Source: Bolinopsis microptera (taxonomy: Eukaryota > Ctenophora > Tentaculata > Lobata > Bolinopsidae). From it: DNA of 64,000 nt. The translations under genes were made by a program, and so were the position numbers. A model generated the notes under the pieces. That model searched no databases. It worked only from the letters and a program-made list of their open reading frames with translations, and was not told the DNA's origin. The stretch is from contig NC_087078.1 in NCBI RefSeq assembly GCF_026151205.1, positions 844,175 through 908,174 of the forward strand. Reading direction: 5' to 3'. Below, piece by piece: positions 34,096-43,810 of this stretch. Each line of letters starts with the position of its first letter. Within the stretch, counting starts at the first letter, position 1.

Positions 34096-35819
34096 TTATG
34101 AAGTGATATTTATTTGCCTGTTATTCCCACTTAAGCACTTACTGACTGACAAGCTTATCTATGAATACCATGCTTGAATTTAGGTAAACAACATACAACT
34201 CATTCCCAGTAACGCTGAGCGCAACCGCCGAATGACACAGTAATATGAGACCGCGCATAGCATTGCGCGCCCATGCTGTGCGCGTTGTCGGCCGAAACTT
34301 GGGAAGTTCCCGCTCTAATATTCAGACGACAGTGATGACTCATTAAGAGCACTAATTTCGACCACTTTCCCGGTCGAGCCATACCAAATCAAACTAATTG
34401 ACCCACGTGTATAGCCAATGTCCTGGCGGTGCTGAGCCGATGTAAAACTCTTCTGTAAACTCTTTTGTCTCTTGTAACTTGTTTATATTTTATATTTTAG
34501 TTATACTGTGTACTGTGTACAATAGTTATAGCGTATAGTGTGTGTAGTGTGTAGTGGTTATTTTGTTGTGACGTGTCACTTTATACTTTGCTACCAACGT
34601 CAGCCTTGACTTACCATTTATTGTAATTGGTACAGCATATATCAAAACTAAAACACTGTTTTCGATCTGACGGGTGATGGGCTCTCTCTGATGGGACACA
34701 GTTCTAGGGGGTACCCGGGGTACGAGTTAACGAATAGTGTTCGTGTCCTTCCACAATCCCCTCTCATTGTGTTTTTGACGGAGGAGAAGCCTAGTTCATC
34801 CGTCTGCATCGCTTAATCGAGTTGAAAATTTAGCCAATAACAAACTAAATTACATGTTAGACTGATAGCAGGTGTAGAGTTTATAACATACAAATTCTAA
34901 ATTTTTGACGGCTGACGATGGTAAGTCGCTACGTTTAATTCGGGACTTTTATAGTCTTGGAGCTCAAAATGTCTCGTGCTGTAGGCCGTATAAACGGCGC
35001 ACACCACCGCCCCGCCTTACTTCACGGTTGCGGGGCGGAGCTGGTGCCGTTTGTCTCGGCCTCAAGTGGCGAGTGCTTGCCCATCGAATACACGATTGAA
35101 ACACTAATTATTTATTGGAATTCTACAGTTTCCAAAACGAAGTACGAAGATATATTAACTTTGAGCTTTGTTTTGGCGACTGCTTCATCGATGGGCGAGT
35201 AGGTATTTGTTGTTTAGCAGTGTTGAATATTGGAACAATTATATAATGTATATCTCCATCATAATATAGGCTAGTGTAAAGATATATAATCAAGAATACA
35301 AACAAACGCGAACGGTATTAGTAACTCGCTAGATTATAGATGTTATTTAAACACATATGTTTACGTCAATTATTACTAAAATTAATATTCTTTTTTGTTT
35401 TTGCTTTAATATAATTACATTGTACATGTCACATGGATTAATGGATTAGTTGAATGAAACGTGTGCTACAAATGTCTACGCCTCACGCAGAACTGCGTAC
35501 CGCTCAGTACTAATTCATGCTCATGCTTGAGCGGTACTGCTGTTCACAGTGGCGCGCACTCAATTTAATCACAATAAATAACGAGCGCGCGGTTTTTTGG
35601 AATCTCTCCATTATTATATTAATTAGATCGCAGTGCTCACGGCCTGTACTTAGTAAAACAAAATTTCTAGTAATTAAGAAATGTGACATGTAATTGTAAG
35701 TTAACAATTAAATAGATCCTGTGCGCGGCGCCTACATCTGACCTACGAATTTCTGAACAATTTTAAATTGTGGCTGTGTGCGCGGCGTACTGTATATGTG
35801 TTTGAAATTGAAATTTGAA
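34096..35819. other. Gene-poor DNA downstream of a LINE fragment
   Basis: No recognised gene. A GC-rich hairpin-like segment lies at about 35008-35048 (CACCGCCCCGCC and GCGGGGCGGAG). The rest may be LINE 3' flank plus old repeats. Confidence 0.3.
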
Positions 35820-35905
35820 TTTATTTATGAATATAACATTATGTATTGATTATTTGTGGTAAATAAAAATTTTTCTTTCCAAAAAAAAATTTTTCTTTCC
35901 TTTGC
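35820..35905 (+). mobile_element. LINE 3' terminus with duplicated tail unit
   Basis: ATGTATTGATT, TGTGGTAAATAAAA and two tandem AAATTTTTCTTTCC units match the layout of the LINE A, D and E termini and of 39960-40057. Confidence 0.55.
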
Positions 35906-36149
35906 GAGAAGCAGGCAATATAATAGCAAGCTAAGTATTATGTAAAGGATTAACACTGTCAATCAATTGAAACGGATGTTGCAAAATAAGGCAAAAATTT
36001 TGATACTGATTTTGTTAGATTTAAAAAATAAGATTTTCAAAATTTTAAATTCTGTGTATATGTTATTATTAAGACCACCTATCAAGAATATGCTGTCGCA
36101 TACTTTAAGAGACTGTCCAAAATGTGTTATATTGTTAGCTATTTTAGAT

Positions 36150-36200
36150 TTAATAATAATACAAATTTTGTTTTACTTAAAATTTTGTTTTACTTAACAA
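36150..36200 (+). mobile_element. Short LINE 3' tail remnant
   Basis: Two tandem units of ATTTTGTTTTACTTAAA follow an AATAATAATAC stretch, the same tail arrangement as LINE E. No coding part precedes it. Confidence 0.4.
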
Positions 36201-36386
36201 CACTAAACAATTACTGTTTAATCTGTCTGTACCACCAGCACTTACATTATCATATGGTACCAACGAACAAGATGTGCAAAATAATGACAACACTTATATT
36301 CTGAAGTTTATTAGGAATAAGATAGGCACATAATATTATATGTCATGACAGACGTTTCTCAAGCCATGCACCGGTTGCATGGAAAT

Positions 36387-36522
36387 CTCTTCCACTGATG
36401 TGAGATTTATTACTGATATTGACTGTTTCAAGCGAATGTTTAAGAACCATTTATATAACAACAAAAGCGGTAGTAAAGTTAAGATATCAGATTTAGATAT
36501 TAATTTAGAGCCAACAAATTGA
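36387..36522 (+). pseudogene. LINE C-terminal fragment (another family)
   Basis: The frame reads DVRFITDIDCFKRMFKNHLY, then KVKISDLDINLEPTN and a stop; a WKSLP block lies just before in a neighbouring frame, implying a frameshift. This is the usual CR1/jockey ORF2 ending. The 3' end is TAA repeats at about 36655-36680. A related 3' untranslated stretch lies at 58790-58890. Confidence 0.6.
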
Positions 36523-36689
36523 ATTGGCTACTTTTACTACTACAACAAAGGGTTTTTATGAAATTTTCTAAGATTTTTTATTGAATTTCTATATAGAAAT
36601 TTTATGTAGGGTTATTGTTATATTATGTGTATATTGTTTTAACTGACTGTTTACTCTTTATATAATAATAAATAATAATAATTTTAAAC

Positions 36690-37325
36690 TTTTAAATTAT
36701 AGTGGCACAACAATTTAAAATGCACAAGTGTGGCACGAAAACAGTTCAGGACACAATAAAACCTGAAAAAGCAACCCACATTTATGTTCTAAACCAGGCA
36801 AGTTAAGGGTAATAAACTTGATACACTAAATAAACGTTAATGTGTATGCATTTTCTAGAAATATGTAGGGAAAAACTTGATAGTGGCAGCAGGCTAAGAC
36901 TAGGTTCAATCAGATAGATAAGATGATTAATATAGTTAAAAAGAAAAGCAGATATGGACTGCTTTAAAACTTTTATTTTGGAAAAAGTTTGTTTCAGTAA
37001 CCATTGAGAACCAGTGGCCTTTTGTAACTGCATCTTTAACCTCAGTTTCACTTTGAAACGTCAAGTGACTGGTAAAGTCAAGTATTCTGTTCTATGAACA
37101 TTTATTCTAGTATTTTGAAGTGTAGAAATTGTTAAGATCTTTAATTTTGTACTAAATTACTGATGTTTTATAACGTTTTAACGGGGTGTAATTTTGTTAG
37201 GTAGGTATTTAAAATTATTAGTCTTTTGGAAATTGAAGTTTTGATCTTTACTATTTATTGTTAATAAAATGCTCATTGTAGCCAGTTATTTTAAGATTTT
37301 CATCATCAATAGGTTGACGGGGAAA
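36690..37325. other. Intergenic DNA, nothing recognised
   Basis: AT-rich, no conserved frame or repeat was recognised. Confidence 0.3.
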
Positions 37326-37328
37326 AGG

Positions 37329-37352
37329 AGTGTGTGTGTGTGTGTGTGTGTT
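37329..37352 (+). repeat. TG dinucleotide microsatellite
   Basis: About eleven perfect TG units. Confidence 0.95.
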
Positions 37353-37402
37353 GTTCGCTATTGCTCACACCAAACGGCAACCTAGTAAAAGAATGAATAG
37401 AA

Positions 37403-37526
37403 TAAGTTACATTCAATTTCAGCAATGGCCAATTGGCTGACTATAAGGTCATGGCCTGAACAAACAATTTTTTTAAATAGTCAAGTGATGCTAAAGCAGA
37501 GCACAAATGTGTAATAAGTTAATAGT
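37403..37526 (+). repeat. Short dispersed repeat, copy 2
   Basis: Nearly identical to 7045-7165 in the same orientation (CAATGGCCAATTGGCTGAC, GGTCATGGCCTGAACAAAC, AGTGATGCTAAAGCAGAGCA). Only a few differences are visible, so the copies are young. Confidence 0.65.
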
Positions 37527-38174
37527 AAAAGTGTTGTACTGGCACCAGTCTCCATCTTGGCTACTACTGGGAACTGTCATATGAAATCTTTGATAGGATA
37601 GATGAGTCTGTCTAATAGGAATAGTTATATGAAAGAGAATCCAATGATAGCTAAGAGGAAGAAAGTTAATATCAAAGGTATTTAGTTGAATTTTTTTAGT
37701 TTGTAATTATGGTTTTAAACGTAAATCGTTAATTTTCTGTGAATTTCCTGTTGAGATGCCCAGAGAGGCATTATTTATATTTATAATCAGGTAAACTAAA
37801 GGCTGCAATCTGGCAACTTTAAAATTGGTTCTTTTTATCATTTATTAAATGTTATTAAATATTCCATTAAGACACTTACAATCAAGGAGTTATAACTTGT
37901 ACTGAATTATGTTATGTTATGTTATGTTGTGAATTCTGTAACTGATAGGCAGCCAATGAAGGTCTTACAGAGTATCTCCTAGATGATCATGTTTGTAAAG
38001 TCCTAATCAGTTTTGATGTTTTTTCTTTCCTTTTGTCTTCACTTTGCAAGATACTTAGTCTTTTCAAGAAAACAACAATTTCAAGAAATTGTTGCACTGC
38101 ATTTTATGGTATATTGTCCTTTATCTGCGTTCTGCTTTCATAGTTTCAACAATAGTGAGTTCTAAATATACAGC
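37527..38174. other. Intergenic DNA
   Basis: No gene seen. A short TTATG microsatellite lies at about 37906-37927. Confidence 0.3.
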
Positions 38175-38420
38175 TTTAAACCGACTATGTATGAATGAAT
38201 GACATTCCGCACTCCTGCAACTCAAAAGCATGAGTAACTCGTAATAGTATGATGTATGATCAAATTAAATTTGGCGCTCACAGGTCCTCGTGATCATGTG
38301 ATTGCTGCGTGAGGTTTTATACATGCGTGGCGCACCTTCAAGCTTAAATTATTCTCCTTATTGAGGCAGCCAACCAATGCAATGCGCGGCTCTATTTCTA
38401 TGATATGATATGTTTTGATT

Positions 38421-39165
38421 GTGGAATCCAGTTGCGGCTCATGGAAGTTTGGGGATTGTTTTGGAGCTGGAGAGCGTCCAGAGGCAGTTTACCTGTCTTA
38501 TTGATGAGGTGGGTACTCTTCCTTACAGCCGTAGACTGGAAATTCTCAATTTGACAACGCTGGCAGAGCAGATAATACGTGGGGACTGTATTGAAGCTTT
38601 TAAGGTTATTAATGGTTTGACCGATTACGGCTCAGATTTGTTCAAAGTGAGCAGATCTGGTCTTAATCTTGTATCATCCAACAGATGTTGTAAGAGTATG
38701 GCAAAGATTAGGAATCTCCAAAGTTCATTTCTTCCAGAGCGAGTTATTCCTTACTGGAACAAACTCCCTCCAGATTTTAAGAACTCAGTGACTGTTTTAA
38801 GTTTTAAGACTAAATTAGAAGGGTTTTAGAAAGATATGATTTCTAAGGATATTTCTAATGATTCACATTTTTGGAATGTTTCAAACGAAGTGTTAGGGAG
38901 AATTGAAGGACCTAGCTATGTTAGTAATAAAGAGAAGCATAATGATTATCTTTATTTCCACCCTTTCGTGGCAAAAAATCGATTTGTAAATCTTTATTCC
39001 ACTGGGAAGTATGAATAGGGTTATCTTTTGTGGATGCTTTTTGAATTTATTTTAATAATGTTAATAATTTATTAATTTTGGTGGTAAGATATTTATATTT
39101 TTCCATATAGTGATTTGATACTTTGTAGACATGTGTGATGATGTTATGTCATAATTTTTACTTTT
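38421..39165 (+). mobile_element. LINE B 3' fragment, plus strand
   Basis: The frame 38421-38829 reads WNPVAAHGSLGIVLELESVQ, LPYSRRLEILNLTTLAEQ, FLPERVIPYWNKLP; one in-frame stop (38827-38829) separates it from the end (38836-39018, NLYSTGKYE). It closely resembles 21950-22575 but has clear differences, so it is a separate and older copy. The 3' untranslated part ends with GATGTTATGTCATAAT and a TTAC-like tail. Confidence 0.85.
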
Positions 39166-39455
39166 CTTTAAGTAAGTAAGTAAGTAAGTAAGTAAAGATT
39201 ATGACATAACATCATCACAAGTGTCTACAAAATATCATTGCACTAAATAAAAAAATAATTTAAATAAATATATTTTTCCATCAACATTAATAATTTATCA
39301 AATTCAATTTTATTAATTAATAAAATCTAATACTAAATCTATAAATAATTCATTAATACTTCCCAGTGGAATAAAGATTTATGAAACGCTTCTTTGCCAC
39401 AAAAGGATGAAACCAAAGATATTCATTATGTGTCTCCTTATTGCTTAAATAAATT
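39166..39455 (-). mobile_element. LINE B 3' fragment, minus strand, joined tail to tail
   Basis: TAAG/GTAA repeats at 39172-39196 lead into the reverse complement of the LINE B 3' end (AAAGATTATGACATAACATC, then ACTTCCCAGTGGAATAAAGA). It is nearly identical to 22470-22749. It breaks off near 39450, so only about 280 bp of 3' end inserted. Confidence 0.85.
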
Positions 39456-39529
39456 ACTTAAATTTACTTAACATTGTTTTTAATAAATACCAAAATTTAA
39501 AACTTGTTTTGTCTTGATCTCTACCTTTC

Positions 39530-39815
39530 TAGGATCTGTTCCTCTTTTGGTTGATTATGTCATTGTACTAACCTTTATTATACCTACATGTATTGTATGG
39601 CTTCTGCTTCCTTTTAGTTTAGTGTGGTTTACAATAAAAGATGTTTTAATTTTGTCATAGCCTCATAATGAGTTATATTTTTGTTCACTTTTACACATTT
39701 GCTCACATCACTCACACTCAGCCGCTCTGACATGGTAAACCACCTTCCTTGTGTTGTTGGTTAATCATATGAGCAGGATATAAATACTTCATTTCATTTC
39801 ATTTCATGTTTGAGA
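39530..39815 (+). repeat. SINE-2 copy
   Basis: CATGGTAAACCACCTTCC, TTGGTTAATCATATGAGCAG and the tail ATACTTCATTTCATTTCATT match the interrupted copy at 24288-24616. The 5' limit is unclear. Confidence 0.55.
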
Positions 39816-40057
39816 TAAATGAATGACAGGTTTATCATGAAAGGTATTTTTTGGAGAGGTTGGGCCTGAGTGGCCCACGGGAGGATAGCAGAAGTCATTT
39901 AGTTGCCTTTTTTAAGATTCACTTGATTATGAGGTAATCACAATCCAACATTCTGGTTATATATAGTATATTGTAGGTACTGTATATAATTCAATATGTA
40001 TTGATTCTTCTGTGGAAAATAAAAATTGTATTTTACTTAAATTGTATTTTACTTGTA
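39816..40057 (+). mobile_element. Intergenic DNA ending in a LINE 3' terminus
   Basis: From about 39960 ATATGTATTGATTCTTCTG, GGAAAATAAAA and two tandem AAATTGTATTTTACTT units at 40023-40057 give the tail layout of the LINE A/D/E group. The preceding 140 bp show no feature. Confidence 0.5.
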
Positions 40058-40283
40058 AAAGCTAGTTGGTGTATTCTTCATATATATTTATTTATACACT
40101 TGTTATCATTTAACTTACTAATTTGTAGTAAGTATCAACTTAAAACATGAAATAAAGTAATGTGTTGTGAATTTGACTAAATTATCCATTTAATCCATTT
40201 CAGAAAGAATGTTCAGACACAGTTAAATATAAATTGTGTCAAAATGTACTGCTGGCGATCCAACTTTAAAGCCTTATATCAAA

Positions 40284-40298
40284 ACTTGTTTCAGATTT
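40284..40298 (+). promoter_or_regulatory. Probable 3' splice site before the NST1-like start codon
   Basis: CTTGTTTCAG followed by ATTT and ATG. Another acceptor-like CCATTTCAG lies at 40195-40203. Either could join an upstream leader exon to the coding exon. Confidence 0.45.
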
Positions 40299-43007
40299 AT
40301 GGCTGCACATTGCTTACAACCCACTGAGCATAGTGCTGTTAATATAGTTGATGTTCAATCAGAAAAACGGAAAAAGAAGCGCAAGAAAAAGAAGGAACCT
40401 TCTTACTCTGTTCATGGGGAAGTGATTTGGAATGATAACATTTGGGATGATAATGAATTAACTTACTATAGGAGACTTAGAGAGTTTTGGTCAACTCTAT
40501 GTATTGATGATCGAATTCAAATAGCATCTTTAGAAAAAGACTTAGTTGTTTTAAAAATGAAAGAGCAGCAGCGGATAACTTGCAATTGCGACTGTTGTAC
40601 TCAGGAAAGGCGGGAATTTGAAGTTGATGTTGAAGAGTGTTTTGCTCTTTATCATGACGAATTAATTCGAATGGATATGAGGAATGATTATGGTGATAAG
40701 CTTTCTCAAATGCCATTGGAAGAATGTGCTTTAAATGACACTGAATTTGTTTTCTATTGGAGTCTTTCATCGGATGGACATCAGATATCAGTTAGTCCTG
40801 AATTAGTTGAGGGTGGTGCTTTGTTTATTGACCTTTTAGAAAGTAGTCAGTATGATGATGTTGATGAAGACTTTTATGATAGGGATTTTGAAGATATTCA
40901 AGAAGCTACAGATGATCTTACAGAAGTTCAACTTGCATGGGCCAGGTTATTAGTGGGTAGGAAATTTTTTCAGACATTTATTGCCAGAATGTTTGAAGAG
41001 AGATTACTTGTAGCTTATCGAGAAAAGCTTGCATTTGACAAGCAGCAAAAACTTATTGCTGAAGAAGAGGAGGAAGAGAGACTACGAAAGGAACGAGATG
41101 AAAATAGACAAATTGCCCGGCAACGAAAACGTGAAAGGAAAAAGGAGCAGAAAAAAGCTGCTGCAGATAGGAAAAAGGCTGAAGTTGAGGAATTTCAAAA
41201 AGCTGAGCAAAAGAAGATTGAACAAGAAATTCTTCACAAGCTTGATGAAGAGAAGAAAAGGAAGGACAAAAGAAGATTAACTCGGACCTTTTCAAACAAT
41301 GATATTAATGATGATGGTTCTTCTAATTCCAGTGGGAGTCGAAGCTCTAGTGTAGAGCGTGCTCTCATGGAAAATGTACCTGAACAAGCAAAGCTTTCAG
41401 AATGCATGAAGAAGAAGAACATATCATCAGAAAAGAAGAATCTAGACTCTTTAAAGCCGTCTACGAAGTTAAAGAAGGAAAATAAACCTCCATCAGCAGT
41501 GCCTACCAAAAATGGACTACAATCTTCTCCAAAGAACAGTTCGGTGAACATTATTGAGGAGGAAAAACCTTTGGAAACATCAAGGTCAAACAAAAAGCGC
41601 AGGCGGAAGAAGAACCAAAAGGTCAAAGATGTGGATACAGACATTCTTGTGAACAACACAAACATTCCTGGAAGTTCTAGCATTATTCCAAATACTGCCA
41701 CTAAAAAGGATGATCCACTGAGGATAGTCAGAAAGACAGCTGAGACTCCCATATCTAAGAACATAACTGTAGGTTCTAATAGGGTTTCTCCTCCAAATAT
41801 TACTAAAGCTGCTGCTGCCGTTTCTGCCACATCACCAGAATCTCCCAAGATAGTTGCTTCAAAGCCTCAAGTTATTCCTGCTGCCCCAAAACCTGGTAAA
41901 GTTAGTCCCAAAGCTTCTTCGAAACCTCTATATGAAAAGTCTATCCAAATACCTATTCCTCAACTGAAACCTGTATCTAAAAATTCTATTCCTAAGAATA
42001 TCACGATCAAGAAAACTCAAGCTCAGGTTGTAACAACAACTACTACAACAACTGTTGTAGCTAGCAGGGCTGCGCCTGGTTATGAAAGGTCTATGAATTC
42101 TGCTGCAGTTTCTTCTTATGTAGCGATGACAACTTCTCAGGCAATGCAGATTCTTAACTCGCATACCTCGACAGCAGTGTCAATGGGAGCAACTACACAA
42201 TCCGTGTGGGGAAATACTAGTCCAATTCCAATAACATCTGTGATAGGTGATTCCAAGACCACGCCAGTGAAGTCAAAACCAATACAAATGGAGAGTGAAA
42301 TGCCTGAGCCTAGAGTTCCTACTCCTAAAGCTATCGGAAGTGAAAGAGCTGCAGACAGAGCAATTGGAAGTGAACGGGCTAAGTCTTACCATAAAGAAAT
42401 GCCTCTCAATGGTTTTGGTGATGCTACAAACTGCTCTCCTTTTGCCAATTCGAATCCTCAGTTCTTTTTGGGTCTTCAGGAGATTTTGTCTTCGGCAAAA
42501 CCGAATGATAAGAATCCTTCAGAAATGCTTTTTGAAAATTTGGATCCAGATTTCAGTTCAGGGTTTCCAACGTCTTGGACAGCAAGTTCTCAGAATTCAC
42601 TATGGTCTGCAACCTCTCCGTCTTTACAGCAATCTAACATGAGCAACGCTCCTGTGTCAAACTCACTTGACTCCAGCAACAGCTCGAGGAGTAGTCCGGA
42701 AGTGAACTCACTGTGGATGCAACAACCTCCGCCCAGTCAGACTCCGCCGTGGTCTTGCACCCCAATTGGTACGCCCAAAGTTCCTTTAACACCCCCTCCG
42801 TTAACTCAGCAGCAGCAACAGCAACAACAGCAGCAGGCAAACTCGAACATGCCCATTCCTGGCATCATCCACATACCTCGGTCTCTGGCACCCAGCCTGT
42901 CACCATTCCAAGCTTTCTCAGGGCTGGATCAACGTGGTGTCCGGCAGCCTTGGACTCAACAAAAGTTGCACTCGGGGTTTGAAATGCAGCCGATGAGACC
43001 ATCATGA
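40299..43007 (+). CDS. NST1-like stress-response family protein
   Basis: The 902-residue product starts at ATG 40299, the first ATG after an acceptor-like TTGTTTCAG; the open frame upstream to 40236 has no ATG. Residues about 15-25 are very basic (KRKKKRKKKK). The next 110 residues hold the family core: RRLREFWSTL, VVLKMKEQQRITCNCDCC, and VEECFALYHDEL. An acidic segment and QTFIARMFEERLLVAYREK follow, then a long Glu/Lys/Arg helix to about residue 350. The rest is Ser/Pro/Thr-rich with basic clusters and a run of ten Gln before the end. The order REFW, CxCxxC, MFExR and charged helix is that of the NST1-type proteins best known from fungi; in animals FAM193 proteins are possible relatives. 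Function is not known with confidence. The protein is likely nuclear or cytosolic with disordered tails. ZIP7 follows 800 bp downstream on the same strand. Confidence 0.75.
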   Translation: MAAHCLQPTEHSAVNIVDVQSEKRKKKRKKKKEPSYSVHGEVIWNDNIWDDNELTYYRRLREFWSTLCIDDRIQIASLEKDLVVLKMKEQQRITCNCDCCTQERREFEVDVEECFALYHDELIRMDMRNDYGDKLSQMPLEECALNDTEFVFYWSLSSDGHQISVSPELVEGGALFIDLLESSQYDDVDEDFYDRDFEDIQEATDDLTEVQLAWARLLVGRKFFQTFIARMFEERLLVAYREKLAFDKQQKLIAEEEEEERLRKERDENRQIARQRKRERKKEQKKAAADRKKAEVEEFQKAEQKKIEQEILHKLDEEKKRKDKRRLTRTFSNNDINDDGSSNSSGSRSSSVERALMENVPEQAKLSECMKKKNISSEKKNLDSLKPSTKLKKENKPPSAVPTKNGLQSSPKNSSVNIIEEEKPLETSRSNKKRRRKKNQKVKDVDTDILVNNTNIPGSSSIIPNTATKKDDPLRIVRKTAETPISKNITVGSNRVSPPNITKAAAAVSATSPESPKIVASKPQVIPAAPKPGKVSPKASSKPLYEKSIQIPIPQLKPVSKNSIPKNITIKKTQAQVVTTTTTTTVVASRAAPGYERSMNSAAVSSYVAMTTSQAMQILNSHTSTAVSMGATTQSVWGNTSPIPITSVIGDSKTTPVKSKPIQMESEMPEPRVPTPKAIGSERAADRAIGSERAKSYHKEMPLNGFGDATNCSPFANSNPQFFLGLQEILSSAKPNDKNPSEMLFENLDPDFSSGFPTSWTASSQNSLWSATSPSLQQSNMSNAPVSNSLDSSNSSRSSPEVNSLWMQQPPPSQTPPWSCTPIGTPKVPLTPPPLTQQQQQQQQQQANSNMPIPGIIHIPRSLAPSLSPFQAFSGLDQRGVRQPWTQQKLHSGFEMQPMRPS

Positions 43008-43810
43008 ACGATGTTGTGATATTGATGTATTGTAGCAATTTGGGTGATGTCTCCTGCCGAGTATGTTAGTTTTTGTTTAAGATTATTTCTTTTCTGCCTG
43101 ATATTATGAATAATTTAGACGATAGTGATGATAATTTGTGTTCAAGAAAATATACGAGTGTTTTTTATGAAAGCATTTAATGTACACTAATCTTAATCTT
43201 TGGTAAATTTAAGTTATGCTTTTTTAAGAAAATTAAAAGCTATGTATTGATATGAATGTTGTTGAAATACGAGTACACTGTTTACTGCTGCATTGAATCA
43301 AGAGCTTGTTGAGTTTATATGATCTGCAAATGAGTGCCATCCCATTCTAATGAGTACACAGCATGTCACGTGAACAACTTCCCATGACCTTCTGAGAGTT
43401 TGAACAATTTTAAGCTTTTGATAAAATATATGTGTCGACTGGGTATATTGTTGTTTTGAAATTTGTCGTTAGGTTTAGAAATGCGAACGTTCGTGTTGAA
43501 TTACTAATACTGGGTTTGAGAAATAATTGAACTGATCATGTCTTAATTACCAAAAAACTGTAGTTCAATTTGTGTGTTTCATTGTCGTGTTACAGTTTTC
43601 TTCTAACCTGACTTTTATTTCAAAACCTGAAAAAGTTGATTCAACTGGAATTATAGCGATTATTCGAAAACTAAATGCTTAAGTTTCTCAGTTTTGATTA
43701 ACATTATCAATTACATATATTTTAATTTCATAATTTGTGTGCATATTTTTATGTATAAATTAAAATATCTCATTATACGATTACTGACAATATTACTTTA
43801 TTCTATTAGG
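43008..43810 (+). other. 3' flank of the NST1-like gene and upstream region of ZIP7
   Basis: AT-rich spacer without a gene. Just before the ZIP7 ATG, TTTATTCTATTAG ends at 43809 and looks like a 3' splice site one base before the start codon. No clear TATA box is seen at a useful distance. Confidence 0.45.

Larger units (their letters stand above)
38175..39495 (+). mobile_element. SINE-1 copy interrupted by two LINE B insertions
   Basis: The SINE-1 body runs from 38175 to 38420 (TATGAATGAATGA, GGTCCTCGTGATCATGTGAT, GATATGATATGTTTTGATTG). Its last part, TTTTAATAAATACCAAAATT, appears at about 39470-39490. Between them lie LINE B 3' pieces in both orientations. Confidence 0.75.

Noticed and set aside
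40236-40298. N-terminal extension of the NST1-like protein
   Set aside because: The extension begins with GTG, follows a stop at 40230, and lies before a good acceptor; ATG 40299 is preferred.
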